This document shows positions 32,487-41,569 of a stretch of DNA of 64,000 nucleotides, one piece after another. A program made the translations under genes and the position numbers. The notes under the pieces are model-generated. The model was not told the DNA's origin. It did not search any database and saw nothing but the letters and a program-made list of their open reading frames with translations. Position 1 is the first letter of the stretch; each line of letters starts with the position of its first letter. Origin of the DNA: Bifidobacterium sp. ESL0704 (GTDB lineage Bacteria > Actinomycetota > Actinomycetes > Actinomycetales > Bifidobacteriaceae); the NCBI RefSeq assembly GCF_029392075.1, contig NZ_CP113929.1, positions 1,116,001 through 1,180,000 on the forward strand. The letters run 5' to 3'.

Positions 32487-33521
32487 ATGTTGAAAGTATT
32501 GTTTGCCGGAACGCCGGAAGTCGCGGTTCCCGCGTTGCGTCGATTGGCGGGAGACCACGAGCATTTCGAGGTGGTCGCCGTGCTCACCAGGCCGGATGCG
32601 CCTCAAGGCCGTGGGCGGAAGCTCACACCGAGCCCGGTCAAGGAAGCGGCGCTGGATTTCGATATCCCCGTTTTGGAATGTGACCCGAAGGAGCCGACCT
32701 TCGTCGCCGAGCTCAAAGCCACCGGTGCCGAAGCCGGGGCGGTGGTCGCTTACGGCAAAATCCTCAAGGAAGACGTGCTGGGCGCACTGCCGATGGGTTG
32801 GTACAACCTGCATTTCTCATTGTTGCCGCAGTGGCGTGGAGCCGCGCCGGTGCAGCGATCGGTATGGAGCGGCGACACCATCACCGGAGCCACCGTTTTC
32901 AAACTCACCCGCGGCATGGACACCGGCCCGATTCTGGCGCAGTCGACGTGCGAGATCGGCGCGCACGACACTTCCGGAGATGTCCTTTCCCGCCTGGCCG
33001 AAGACGGTTCTTACCTGCTCGCCTCGGCATTGACCGCCATGGCCGAAGGGCGTATCGTCCTTCAGGAGCAGCCTCAGGGTGCTTATGAGGTCGCAAAGAA
33101 AATCACGCATGAGGATGCACGTATCCGCTTCGATGTGCCGGTGTTTGCCGTCGACCGGCAGATCCGTGCCTGCACTCCCGAGCCGGGGGCATGGTGCATG
33201 CTGCATCCGCACGGTGCGGGTGATGGTTTGCAACGCTCTGTGCGAGCTGACGCAGCTGAGGCCTCTTCGAATGCTGAACGTGACATGGGCGATGCCGAGC
33301 CGTTCCATGTCCTGAAGGCCCATCCGGCCGACACCAATGATCCCCAAATTCCGACCGATCTGAAACCGGGTATGCTGGCAAGCTCCAAAAAGCATGTTTG
33401 GATAGGCACAGCCAGCGCCCCTCTCGAGCTCGAGGAAGTCAAGGCGCAGGGCAAGAAAGCCATGCGTGCGGCCGATTGGGCCCGAGGTGCGCGCTTGTCT
33501 GCCGGCGCCTGTGTGGATTGA
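32487..33521 (+). CDS. fmt: Methionyl-tRNA formyltransferase
   Basis: Formylates initiator Met-tRNA using 10-formyl-THF. 344 residues, slightly long. Motifs: VLFAGTPEVAVPALRRL at the N-terminus, the catalytic region FSLLPQWRGAAPVQRS, and ITGATVFKLTRGMDTGPIL. A poorly conserved insert around residues 245-270 (ASSNAERDMGDAEP) explains the length. ATG 32487 has AAAGGA upstream; the frame is open to 32403. No def gene is adjacent in the window. Confidence 0.95.
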   Translation: MLKVLFAGTPEVAVPALRRLAGDHEHFEVVAVLTRPDAPQGRGRKLTPSPVKEAALDFDIPVLECDPKEPTFVAELKATGAEAGAVVAYGKILKEDVLGALPMGWYNLHFSLLPQWRGAAPVQRSVWSGDTITGATVFKLTRGMDTGPILAQSTCEIGAHDTSGDVLSRLAEDGSYLLASALTAMAEGRIVLQEQPQGAYEVAKKITHEDARIRFDVPVFAVDRQIRACTPEPGAWCMLHPHGAGDGLQRSVRADAAEASSNAERDMGDAEPFHVLKAHPADTNDPQIPTDLKPGMLASSKKHVWIGTASAPLELEEVKAQGKKAMRAADWARGARLSAGACVD

Positions 33522-33747
33522 GCCAAAACCGCTTGACGCGTTCGTGGTTTGCCGACGAGACATGACTTGCGAGCGAACCTGAATTCGTGCCTTTCACTTG
33601 TTTTCCCTTGTCGCTATTTGACGGTTCCATGCATCGTGATTGTATGGTGCGAGAGAAGGTTCATGTAAATAAGTGTCGGTACACTGGAAACACAGGAACG
33701 TAACAGAAAAAACCTTTTCAACAGGTACGCACAAGGAAGGCAAAAGG

Positions 33748-34602
33748 ATGAGGCAAATCAATATCGCAGGGCAATCGGTGCCGGCGGTCGGCATCGGTAC
33801 ATGGCATATGGGCAACGAGCCGGAACGCCATGACGAGGAGATCGCCGCCATACGTGCAGGTATCGAGGCTGGAGCAAGGGCAGTCGACACCGCAGAAGTG
33901 TACGGAACCGGTAAATCCGAAACGCTGGTGGGTGAGGCGTTGCAGCCGTTCAATCGCGACGATATTTTCCTTATCTCGAAAGTGAAGCCGGACAATGCCT
34001 CCAAGGCGGCGATGGAACAACATCTTGACGCCAGCCTGAAACGCCTGCGCACCGACCATTTGGACCTGTATCTCTATCATTGGCGTGGCGGCTCGATTCC
34101 GCTCAGAGAGACGGTTGCCGAACTTGATCGGCTACGTGAGACCGGCAAGATTCGCGCCTGGGGCGTCTCGAATTTCGACATCCCGGATATGCAGGAACTG
34201 ATGGCGCTGCCGGCCGGCGGCAACGTCGCGGCCAACGAGGACCTGTACAATATCGAATCACGCGGAATCGAATACGACCTGCTGCCGTGGCAACGTGAAC
34301 GTCATATCCCGTTGATCGCCTACAGCCCAGTCGGAGGTCTTTCCAACAACCTGCATACCAGCATGCTCACCGATCCCGCGGTTTGTAAGGTGGCCGCAAG
34401 GCATGGTGTCTCTACATACGAACTGCTGATTGCATGGACCGTCCGTGACGGCAATACTCTGGCCATTCCGCAGACCTCGAACCCTGAGCATATGCGGGCC
34501 AATATCGCCGCAGCCGACATTGAGCTGACCCAAGAGGACCTGGCGGAGCTTGACGAGCGTTATCCGGCGCCGACCCATCGTATCCCGCTTGATGTGGATT
34601 GA
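33748..34602 (+). CDS. Aldo/keto reductase
   Basis: NADPH-dependent TIM-barrel oxidoreductase, 284 residues. The catalytic tetrad is visible: Asp and Tyr in DTAEVYGTGKSE, Lys in ISKVKPDN, and His in LYLYHWRGG. NADPH contacts include AYSPVGG and AIPQTSNPEHMRAN near the C-terminus. ATG 33748 follows AAGGAAGG; the frame is open to 33673. Substrate unknown. The arc start lies 34 bases downstream, so co-transcription with arc is possible. Confidence 0.9.
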   Translation: MRQINIAGQSVPAVGIGTWHMGNEPERHDEEIAAIRAGIEAGARAVDTAEVYGTGKSETLVGEALQPFNRDDIFLISKVKPDNASKAAMEQHLDASLKRLRTDHLDLYLYHWRGGSIPLRETVAELDRLRETGKIRAWGVSNFDIPDMQELMALPAGGNVAANEDLYNIESRGIEYDLLPWQRERHIPLIAYSPVGGLSNNLHTSMLTDPAVCKVAARHGVSTYELLIAWTVRDGNTLAIPQTSNPEHMRANIAAADIELTQEDLAELDERYPAPTHRIPLDVD

Positions 34603-34636
34603 GCCGGAACGGGTACCAAAGAAAAGTGGATTTGTG

Positions 34637-36292
34637 ATGAGTGACGGCGAACAAGGCGACAGCGCACAAGTGTCCGGTAAAAACGGAGCAGAAGATTCCT
34701 CAAATGCAAGTAACACGGCTAGTGCAGAAGTGAGAGAACGTTCCGATTCGCATACCGGTCACGGCGAAACCTTCGACGACCTCGCCCACGAAAACGACAA
34801 TCTGAGGGCCAAGAACCACGCACTCGCTGTTGCTCTGACCAGAGCCGGCAAGGAGCTGCAGAAGGCGAAATCCCAGATCGGGATGATGGCCATGCCTCCA
34901 CTGAACTTCGCCACGATGGTGCGGGTGGATTCGTGCAGCACCGACGAGCAAGGCGTTCAACACGCCAAGGCCGAAGTATTATCGGGCAACCGCAGGCTTA
35001 TCGTGCCGGTGGCCTCCAACGTGTCCGCCTCGCGATTGGTGGGCGGCCGAACCGTGCTCTTGAACGAAAACATGGTCCTAGTCGAACAGCGTGGACTTGA
35101 GATTTCCGGGTCTGTGCGCACGGTTCGTCAGGTGTTGGATGACGGACGGCTGATGGTCACCGACGAATCAGGCAATGCAACGCTGATCGAGCGGGCGAGT
35201 GCGCTCGCGGATGTGTCCATCGAACCATCGACCCGTCTGCTGGTCGATGGCATGGCGCGGATGGCGCTGGAGGTCCTGCCCGCACAGAACACCAACGATC
35301 TGGTGCTCGAAGCGATCCCCGACGCTACCTTCGACGACATCGGCGGGCTTGATTCGCAGATCGAGCGTATCAAAGATGCCGTCGAACTGCCGTTCCTGCA
35401 CCGCAAGCTTTTTGAACGCTATGATCTGCGGGCGCCCAAGGGCGTGCTGCTTTACGGCCCTCCCGGCAATGGCAAGACGTTGATTGCCAAGGCCGTGGCC
35501 AATGCCCTGTCCGGTGGAGACGCCAGCCGTGGCGTGTTCCTTTCAGTCAAGGGGCCGGAACTGCTGAACAAGTACGTGGGGGAGTCGGAGCGCCTCATTC
35601 GTCTGATCTTCAAGAGGGCGCGCACGCGTGCGGCCGAAGGCAAACCGGTCATCGTCTTCATCGATGAGATGGATTCGCTGCTGCGCACTCGTGGCTCGGG
35701 TGTTTCCAGCGATGTGGAGACCACCATCGTCCCGCAGTTCCTGGCAGAGCTTGACGGTGTGGAAAGCCTCGACAACGTCATGGTCATCGGCGCCTCGAAC
35801 CGCGTCGATATGATCGATCCCGCCGTGCTGCGGCCCGGGCGTCTTGACGTCAAGATTCGCATCGAGCGCCCGGACAAGTCGGCGGCGACACAGATCGTAT
35901 CGCATTATCTTACCGATAACCTGCCATACGAGGCCGGTCAGAGTGCGGAAACATTGAACAAGGTCTTGGTGGACAGTGCCTATGATGACGGTCCGCGACG
36001 CCATATCTGCGACGTGTGCGACGATCAGGGACGCTGGACACGGGTGACTTTGGCCGATGTGATGAGCGGGGCGAGCCTCAAAAACATCGTCGACCGCGTC
36101 AAGACACATGCTGTCAAGGATTCGATCACGCTGGGCCGTCCGATGGAAATCGGCGCTGATGCAGTGCTTCGTGCGGTCGATGACGAATTCGATGAGACCG
36201 GTGATTCGGTGATGGACTCTGATCCGGTGCAATGGTCCAAGATCAACGGCATCGCCGGTGGCCATGCGGTGCGTATTCGGCCTGCGCAGTGA
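34637..36292 (+). CDS. arc: Proteasome-type AAA ATPase ARC/Mpa
   Basis: Hexameric unfoldase that recognises pupylated proteins. 551 residues: acidic Ser-rich N-terminus, coiled coil (HENDNLRAKNHALAVALTRA, about 48-80) that binds Pup, tandem OB domain, and AAA module with Walker A GPPGNGKT, Walker B VIVFIDEMDS and arginine finger DPAVLRPGRLD. The C-terminus ends VRIRPAQ and lacks the hydrophobic-Tyr-X tail that docks Mpa onto the 20S proteasome. Ribosome site is weak; GTG 34634 is an alternative start. dop follows 27 bases later. Confidence 0.93.
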   Translation: MSDGEQGDSAQVSGKNGAEDSSNASNTASAEVRERSDSHTGHGETFDDLAHENDNLRAKNHALAVALTRAGKELQKAKSQIGMMAMPPLNFATMVRVDSCSTDEQGVQHAKAEVLSGNRRLIVPVASNVSASRLVGGRTVLLNENMVLVEQRGLEISGSVRTVRQVLDDGRLMVTDESGNATLIERASALADVSIEPSTRLLVDGMARMALEVLPAQNTNDLVLEAIPDATFDDIGGLDSQIERIKDAVELPFLHRKLFERYDLRAPKGVLLYGPPGNGKTLIAKAVANALSGGDASRGVFLSVKGPELLNKYVGESERLIRLIFKRARTRAAEGKPVIVFIDEMDSLLRTRGSGVSSDVETTIVPQFLAELDGVESLDNVMVIGASNRVDMIDPAVLRPGRLDVKIRIERPDKSAATQIVSHYLTDNLPYEAGQSAETLNKVLVDSAYDDGPRRHICDVCDDQGRWTRVTLADVMSGASLKNIVDRVKTHAVKDSITLGRPMEIGADAVLRAVDDEFDETGDSVMDSDPVQWSKINGIAGGHAVRIRPAQ

Positions 36293-36319
36293 TTCTTGAA
36301 ACCAGGGGATGACAAACCA

Positions 36320-38017
36320 ATGAGCGTACGCAGAATGATGGGAACCGAGACGGAATATGCCGTTTCGGATATGGGAAGCGACCACGCCAATCCAGTCCGG
36401 CTTTCGTTCGACGTGGTCAGCGGTGCCGCGAATCCGCAGACACAGCATATCCGCTGGGATTACCGGCAGGAAGACCCGTTGAACGACGCCCGTGGCACCC
36501 GTCTGCCCCGTGCCGCCGCACGCCCCGACATGCTCACCGACGAGCCACAACGGCAGATTGTCAATGTCATCGCGCCCAACGGCGGCCGTGTCTATGTCGA
36601 TCACGCCCATCCGGAATATTCGGCTCCGGAAACCATGGATCCCTTCGAAGCGGTGTGCTACGATCACGCCGGTGACCTGATCATGTTCCAGGCGACGCAG
36701 AAAGTCAATGAGCGCAACGGTTCCCATATCGTTCTGCATCGCAACAACGTTGACGGTAAAGGTGCCAGCTGGGGTACGCACGAGAACTATATGATGCTGC
36801 GTCGCGTCCCGTTTGGCAAGGTCGCGGCCTTGATGGTCCTCCATTTCATCTCACGGCAGATCTACACCGGCTCCGGTCGTGTCGGCATCGGCGAGAAAAG
36901 CGAGGAAGCCGGCTATCAGTTGAGCCAGCGTGCCGATTACGTTCATTCCATTATCGGCTTGCAGACCACCTTCGACCGTCCGATCGTCAACGCCCGCGAC
37001 GAGTCCCATGTCACCGGCGATTACCGTCGCCTGCACGTCATCGTCGGCGACGCCAACCGCATGGACATGCCACAAGTGCTGAAGCTCGGCACGACGAGCA
37101 TGCTGCTGTGGCTGCTTGAACAGGCCGATGGCGAACATTCGGCTCTCGACCTTGATGATCTACTGGCCGAACTTCAATTGGTCGATCCGGTGGAAGCGAT
37201 GCACGCCGTCTCACATGATTTGACGCTTTCTGTCCCACTGCCGCTTGAACAGGGCGGCAGTGCCACTGCCTGGCAGATTCAGATACGTCTTTTTTCAGCT
37301 GTTTGTGCCCAGGGCGCGGCAACGTACGGTAGCGACACCAGGGGAGAACCGCTATGGCCGGACGAACCGACGAAACGGATTATGACGATGTGGCGGCAGG
37401 CATTGATGGATGTGGCCGCTGTGCGCCATGCCAGCGATGACGAACGTCTGAAGATGAGCGATGAAGGCTCGCGTCTGGAATGGCTGCTCAAATGGCAATT
37501 GTTGGAGCGTTTGCGGCGCAAGGCAGGTATCGGCTGGTCCAATACGAAGCTGGCGGCCCTCGACCTGAGTTGGGCGGCCCTCGATCCGGCTCGTTCGGTT
37601 TTCGCTCGTCTCGAATCCCAGACGCAACGAATGACGCTGAATCAAAACGATGACCAGAATCAGGCCGATGTACAGGTCCAGCGTGCTGCCTCGAATCCGC
37701 CTGAAGACACCCGTGCATGGTTACGAGCCGAAATTATCCGGCGTTTTCCGCAGGATGTCATCGCCGTTTCGTGGTCACATCTCACCGTCTCGAACAACGA
37801 TAAAGGTGCTTCTGTTTCACCGGCTCAATACACCACCGACGGCGAAGGCAACCGGATGGCCCAGACGTCCCCTCATCTCTTCTCTCTCGATATTTCCGAT
37901 TCGACACGTTGGTCCAAGACCAGCTGCGAGCAGTCGTTGGCCTATTCCGAGTCTCATCATGAGTCCGCAGCCCAGACCCTGCAACGTTTGGCTGACAAAT
38001 GTGAACAGCACAAGTGA
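36320..38017 (+). CDS. dop: Depupylase/deamidase of Pup (Dop)
   Basis: Removes Pup from substrates and deamidates Pup-Gln where needed. 565 residues of the carboxylate-amine ligase-like fold: N-terminal MMGTETEYAVS nucleotide/metal motif, the family-specific 'Dop loop' region (about residues 40-75), the catalytic aspartate in YVDHAHPEYSAPE, NNVDGKGASWGTHENYM, and the C-terminal DTRAWLRAEIIRRFP. Longer than usual because of a variable segment near residues 440-465. ATG 36320 follows AGGGGATGACAAACC. In a genome whose Pup ends in Glu, depupylation would be its only required job (inference). Confidence 0.93.
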   Translation: MSVRRMMGTETEYAVSDMGSDHANPVRLSFDVVSGAANPQTQHIRWDYRQEDPLNDARGTRLPRAAARPDMLTDEPQRQIVNVIAPNGGRVYVDHAHPEYSAPETMDPFEAVCYDHAGDLIMFQATQKVNERNGSHIVLHRNNVDGKGASWGTHENYMMLRRVPFGKVAALMVLHFISRQIYTGSGRVGIGEKSEEAGYQLSQRADYVHSIIGLQTTFDRPIVNARDESHVTGDYRRLHVIVGDANRMDMPQVLKLGTTSMLLWLLEQADGEHSALDLDDLLAELQLVDPVEAMHAVSHDLTLSVPLPLEQGGSATAWQIQIRLFSAVCAQGAATYGSDTRGEPLWPDEPTKRIMTMWRQALMDVAAVRHASDDERLKMSDEGSRLEWLLKWQLLERLRRKAGIGWSNTKLAALDLSWAALDPARSVFARLESQTQRMTLNQNDDQNQADVQVQRAASNPPEDTRAWLRAEIIRRFPQDVIAVSWSHLTVSNNDKGASVSPAQYTTDGEGNRMAQTSPHLFSLDISDSTRWSKTSCEQSLAYSESHHESAAQTLQRLADKCEQHK

Positions 38018-38037
38018 AATGGAAACTCAAGCCCAAG

Positions 38038-38220
38038 TGAGTGGAGGGTCGGGGATACGCGATGATCGAGCGTAGGCTTGGCCTACTAGCAAAATCGGAG
38101 ATTTTGCCTTCGCGCTCGATACATCGCGCTCACTTCGCCTACAGACAGTCCACAGGACTGTCTGCTTAACGGCTCAGCCAGTAAGGGTGCCGAAACATTG
38201 TATATCCCGCCCCCCTCACG
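38038..38220. repeat. Strongly folded intergenic element with a three-way junction
   Basis: Core 38058-38128: a 15-bp stem with one bulged base (38058-38072 with 38113-38128) closes two hairpins, TAGGC/GCCTA (38073-38085) and GCAAAATC/GATTTTGC (38089-38107). A third hairpin, CAGACAGTCC/GGACTGTCTG with loop ACA, lies at 38142-38164. The outer ends are imperfect inverted repeats (about 12 of 17 positions match). It fills the gap between convergent dop and pafA. Confidence 0.75.
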
Positions 38221-38271
38221 GTGACGCTGGAACTGAAATTTGAAAAATGCACAACCAGCAAATAAACAAAA

Positions 38272-39798
38272 CTATAAACTGTCGATCAACTGCCGGTAAT
38301 CTGCATCGGGCGCGAAGGCGAACGGGTCGATCAACTCGGCAGTGTGCCGAGCCGGTGCGGTTGTCTTCAGATGCGTCCAATCGCAGGTGAACGTCGCCCT
38401 CGTATCCAGTGCCTGACGAACGAATGCTCCCCGCAAGGCGGCCCGTGTATCTTCCGGTGGATTTTCGACGGCGTGTTCGACGACATCATCTGCCACAAGT
38501 GTTTCCACCAATCCATGTGCCACCAATGATGGGTAGATGGATCCGTTGACGATATCGTGGTAATTCATATCGATCTGTCGTGCCTGTGTCATCGAGAGTG
38601 CGGGATTGCGCTTCTTCATTTTGTTGAGCAACAAGTATTTCGCGACCCAGTCGACACGGTCGGATACTGCGCTGAAATCCTTGGCTGCCAAAGCGTCAAG
38701 TGCTGCTCGCCATTCGTTCAAAACATCCAAGCAGTCAGTGTCCGGCAAGGATTGCTCGATCTGGGCATGATGGGATTCGATAAATCGTGAAACGATAGTG
38801 AGATACAGGTACTGGATTTCCAAGGCCGTTACAGCTTGAGGATGGTTTTCGTGACCGGAAACAGCGGGCCGCAGCCCCAGTGTCTGCTGCATGGAACGGA
38901 ATGCGTCGATATCTTCAACCTCCATCACCGGTTCACTACAGCTCAGGTCGGCGCTCATTGCCTTGTTGGATTGGCTTGGATCGACGAGAGCGCAACATTC
39001 GAAGCCGGAGGCGACGCCTTGTTTTGCGGCATCCTCCATCACGCAAAGCACCAGATGAGTGGTGGCCAGTTTCATGCTCGTCGCCCATTGCGAGCGGTTG
39101 GAATCTCCGATGATGACGTGAAGCCTGCGGAATTCGTCCGGGTCGGCGTGCGGTTCGTCGCGCGTGTTGACCATCGGCCGGAAGCGGGTGGTCGAAGACG
39201 AAACCCCTTCGTCCAGGAAGGCCGCTCGCTGTGTGATTTCGAACCCGGTTTCCGTGACGCGTCCGGCGCCGGTGAACAGCTGCCGGGTCACCAAAAACGG
39301 CAACAACTGCGCCTTGATGATGGGCAAAGAGACGTAACGCCGTACCAGATAGTTCTCATGGCATCCGAACGCATGGCCGGCCGAGTCGACATTGTCTTTG
39401 AACAGATGAATGGTGGCATGCTCGCCGTGCGTTTTGCGTAGCCGAAGCTGTGCGCCAAGAGCGAGCCGGCGCATGATCGCCTCGCCGGCCAGATCCTGCT
39501 TCAGTGCTACTGATGGGTCGCGTGCTTCGGCGGTGGCATACTCCGGATGCGAGCCGACGTCAAGATAGAGCCGTGAGCCGTTTTCCAGATAGGTGTTGGT
39601 CGAGCGGGTGCGCGAAAGAATCGGCCTAAACATCATCATCGCAACTTGGCCAGGGTCGCAAGGCTTGTCGGCACCCGTCACCGAGACGCCGTATTCGGTC
39701 TCAATGCCGAAAATGCGGTGGAACGAATCATAGTCAGGGGAGCGCGGTGTGATGTTGCCGGGCCCCTGATTGCTGCTGTCACGCAGCTGCGGCATCAT
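38272..39798 (-). CDS. pafA: Pup-protein ligase PafA
   Basis: Joins the C-terminal glutamate of Pup to substrate lysines, using ATP. 508 residues, somewhat longer than the usual ~450-480. N-terminal FGIETEYGVSV, catalytic aspartate in LYLDVGSHPEYATAE, GEHATIHLFKDNVDSAGHAF, VNTRDEPHADPDEFRRLHVI and C-terminal PPEDTRAALRGAF. The start ATG overlaps the pup stop (ATGA), with AAAGGCGG inside the end of pup as ribosome site, so synthesis of ligase and tag is coupled. Confidence 0.95.
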   Translation of the reverse strand: MMPQLRDSSNQGPGNITPRSPDYDSFHRIFGIETEYGVSVTGADKPCDPGQVAMMMFRPILSRTRSTNTYLENGSRLYLDVGSHPEYATAEARDPSVALKQDLAGEAIMRRLALGAQLRLRKTHGEHATIHLFKDNVDSAGHAFGCHENYLVRRYVSLPIIKAQLLPFLVTRQLFTGAGRVTETGFEITQRAAFLDEGVSSSTTRFRPMVNTRDEPHADPDEFRRLHVIIGDSNRSQWATSMKLATTHLVLCVMEDAAKQGVASGFECCALVDPSQSNKAMSADLSCSEPVMEVEDIDAFRSMQQTLGLRPAVSGHENHPQAVTALEIQYLYLTIVSRFIESHHAQIEQSLPDTDCLDVLNEWRAALDALAAKDFSAVSDRVDWVAKYLLLNKMKKRNPALSMTQARQIDMNYHDIVNGSIYPSLVAHGLVETLVADDVVEHAVENPPEDTRAALRGAFVRQALDTRATFTCDWTHLKTTAPARHTAELIDPFAFAPDADYRQLIDSL

Positions 39799-39989
39799 TC
39801 GCCGCCTTTCTGCACGAAACTCGAAACGTATGTTTCGGCATCGGTTTCCAAGGTTGAGGAGATGTCGTCAAGCACTGCGTCCAGGGCATCTTCCTGTTCT
39901 TGGGGCTGTGCGGTTTTCTGTGTGCTTTCCCGGATCTGTGATTGGGGTTCCACACGTTGATGCTGTTGTCTGGCGAACTGCTGTGCCAT
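39795..39989 (-). CDS. pup: Prokaryotic ubiquitin-like protein Pup, ending Gly-Gly-Glu
   Basis: 64-residue intrinsically disordered tag. The conserved C-terminal half is clear: LDAVLDDISSTLETDAET followed by YVSSFVQKGGE. It ends in glutamate, not glutamine, so it can be ligated without prior deamidation. N-terminus MAQQFARQQHQ is from the ATG at 39989, which has AAGGAG 7 bases upstream; a 10-codon upstream extension of the frame is not Pup-like. First gene of the pup-pafA pair. Confidence 0.95.
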   Translation of the reverse strand: MAQQFARQQHQRVEPQSQIRESTQKTAQPQEQEDALDAVLDDISSTLETDAETYVSSFVQKGGE

Positions 39990-40075
39990 GTCACTCCTTA
40001 CCTCAGGCAACGAAGGCAAACCTGTCGCTCAACATCGCCATCAATATATATTTCTCTGTTTACTCTAGCTCGAGC

Positions 40076-40134
40076 GATATCAGTCATCTCATCTTGTTCG
40101 TTGGCTGATATCAACCCGGGTCTGCTGATATCAA
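40076..40134. promoter_or_regulatory. Three GATATC-centred motifs upstream of pup
   Basis: GCTGATATCAA occurs at 40104-40114 and 40124-40134, exactly 20 bp apart, and GATATCAG occurs at 40076-40083. The core TGATATCA is palindromic. They lie about 90-145 bp upstream of the pup start on the minus strand, a plausible operator array. Confidence 0.45.
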
Positions 40135-40237
40135 TGAGCTGCAGCCGCCGTGTCTTGCATTCCCGGATACGAGGACATCAAGGCGTTGCAGGACATTTCA
40201 ATAGGTGGGAACCGTAAACCATCACCGAAACGGTTGC

Positions 40238-41095
40238 TTATTGGAACGGATACGCCAGATTGACAAGATAGGGCTTGAGGTCGTCGGCAATCGGGCCGTT
40301 GGTGGCCACGATGTCGTTTTCGCTACGCCAGTGAATCGGGTTGCCGTTCCAACAGCTCACCTTGCCTTGAGCCTGACGGACCACGACGGTTCCCGCCGAG
40401 ACCGCGGGAATGTCCCAGCGGTGCAGATGAGGTTCGAAATAGGCGTCATAGGTGCCGTCCGCGACCTTGCACAAATCGAGCGACACCGGCCCGATACGCT
40501 TGACATCGGCAGGTTTGCCGGCTATGTCGCTCAGAACGTGGAAGGCGCGTTCGGATTCCGCAGGAACGTGGGACATGCCGAAACTCACCACGGAACCGGT
40601 GAGGCTGCTGATGGTCGAGGGAATCACCTTGCCTCTTTTCTCTCCGATAGGTGTACGACGAATACGAATGGCGCCCTGTCCGGTTGCGGCCAGGTAGGTA
40701 AGGCCAAGCGCCGGAGCGTGCACGACACCCAGTATCGGCTGTGCCGAGTGTTCCTCGTTGAATTCAAACAGGGAAACGGTGATGGTCCATTCGCTCATAT
40801 TTCGCCGGAAATTGATGGCACCGTCGATCGGCCCGACGCACCAGAAACGGTCTCCGGGGTTTGCGTTTTCCGGCCTGTCGCGCCACATGCCGTCGAACGG
40901 CTCAATGTAGTTGAGACGATTCTCGATAAAGGCGATGAGCTTTTTGTCGATGGTGCTTCCCAGCCTTCTGCTGGTTGAAGGGATTTCGAGTTCGGCAAAA
41001 TCCCGTGGACTGATTTGATCCTGAAGCGCGTGTTTGCCTGCGTCCTGAGCCACCTGAGCCACTTTCAGCGCCAACGCTCTTGGATTAGTCGTCAT
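40238..41095 (-). CDS. Inositol-monophosphatase-fold protein with altered metal site
   Basis: 285 residues of the lithium-sensitive phosphatase superfamily (inositol monophosphatase, histidinol phosphatase, PAP phosphatase). The fold is shown by CVGPIDGAINFRRNMSEWT, GVVHAPALGLTYLAATGQGA and HRWDIPAVSAG. The usual DPIDGTxNF motif reads GPIDGAINF, losing one metal-ligand aspartate, and the upstream GEE glutamates are not seen. It may have shifted metal chemistry or be non-catalytic. It lies upstream of pup on the same strand, 248 bp away. Confidence 0.8.
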   Translation of the reverse strand: MTTNPRALALKVAQVAQDAGKHALQDQISPRDFAELEIPSTSRRLGSTIDKKLIAFIENRLNYIEPFDGMWRDRPENANPGDRFWCVGPIDGAINFRRNMSEWTITVSLFEFNEEHSAQPILGVVHAPALGLTYLAATGQGAIRIRRTPIGEKRGKVIPSTISSLTGSVVSFGMSHVPAESERAFHVLSDIAGKPADVKRIGPVSLDLCKVADGTYDAYFEPHLHRWDIPAVSAGTVVVRQAQGKVSCWNGNPIHWRSENDIVATNGPIADDLKPYLVNLAYPFQ

Positions 41096-41166
41096 ATCTA
41101 CCTGCCTGTTTCCTTCTTGCTGCCTCTATACTATCCTGTAGGCTTTATAACCGTTGAACACCCATG

Positions 41167-41199
41167 AAAAAACCTCCGGTCGAATATCAATCGGAGGTT
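41167..41199 (-). terminator. Terminator of the HU gene
   Basis: 8-bp stem AACCTCCG/CGGAGGTT, followed on the minus strand by TTTTTTCATG. Confidence 0.85.
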
Positions 41200-41227
41200 C
41201 GCAGATCAGATAAACTTAATCTTTAGT

Positions 41228-41515
41228 TCACTTCTTGTCGGAGACGGCCTTCTTGAGGAGGCTGCCGGCGGAGATACGAACGCCGTAGGATGCAGGAATC
41301 TTGATTGTTTCGCCGGTGCGGGGGTTGCGGCCAGTGCGGGCAGCACGACGAACGCGTTCGGCAGAGAAAAGACCGGTGAGCTTCAGGCCTTCGCCGGACT
41401 GCATTGCCTCGACGAACACATCCTGGAAGGCGTTGACGGCCGCTTCGGCCTGTGCCTTGGTCAGGTTGGACTTCTGTGCAATCTTCGAAACGAGATCAGA
41501 CTTGTTGTATGCCAT
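41228..41515 (-). CDS. hup: HU-family DNA-binding protein
   Basis: Nucleoid-associated dimer, 95 residues. AYNKSDLVSKIAQKSNLTKA dimerisation helices and the beta-arm RRAARTGRNPRTGETIKIPA are typical; C-terminus SLLKKAVSDKK. It lacks the lysine/alanine-rich tail of mycobacterial HU. Ribosome site AGAAGGA precedes the ATG, and it has its own promoter and terminator. Confidence 0.96.
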   Translation of the reverse strand: MAYNKSDLVSKIAQKSNLTKAQAEAAVNAFQDVFVEAMQSGEGLKLTGLFSAERVRRAARTGRNPRTGETIKIPASYGVRISAGSLLKKAVSDKK

Positions 41516-41569
41516 GAAGAATCCTTCTTGATTAGGGGCTTTCTAGATTGTTGAAAGCCACGTTTCAGT

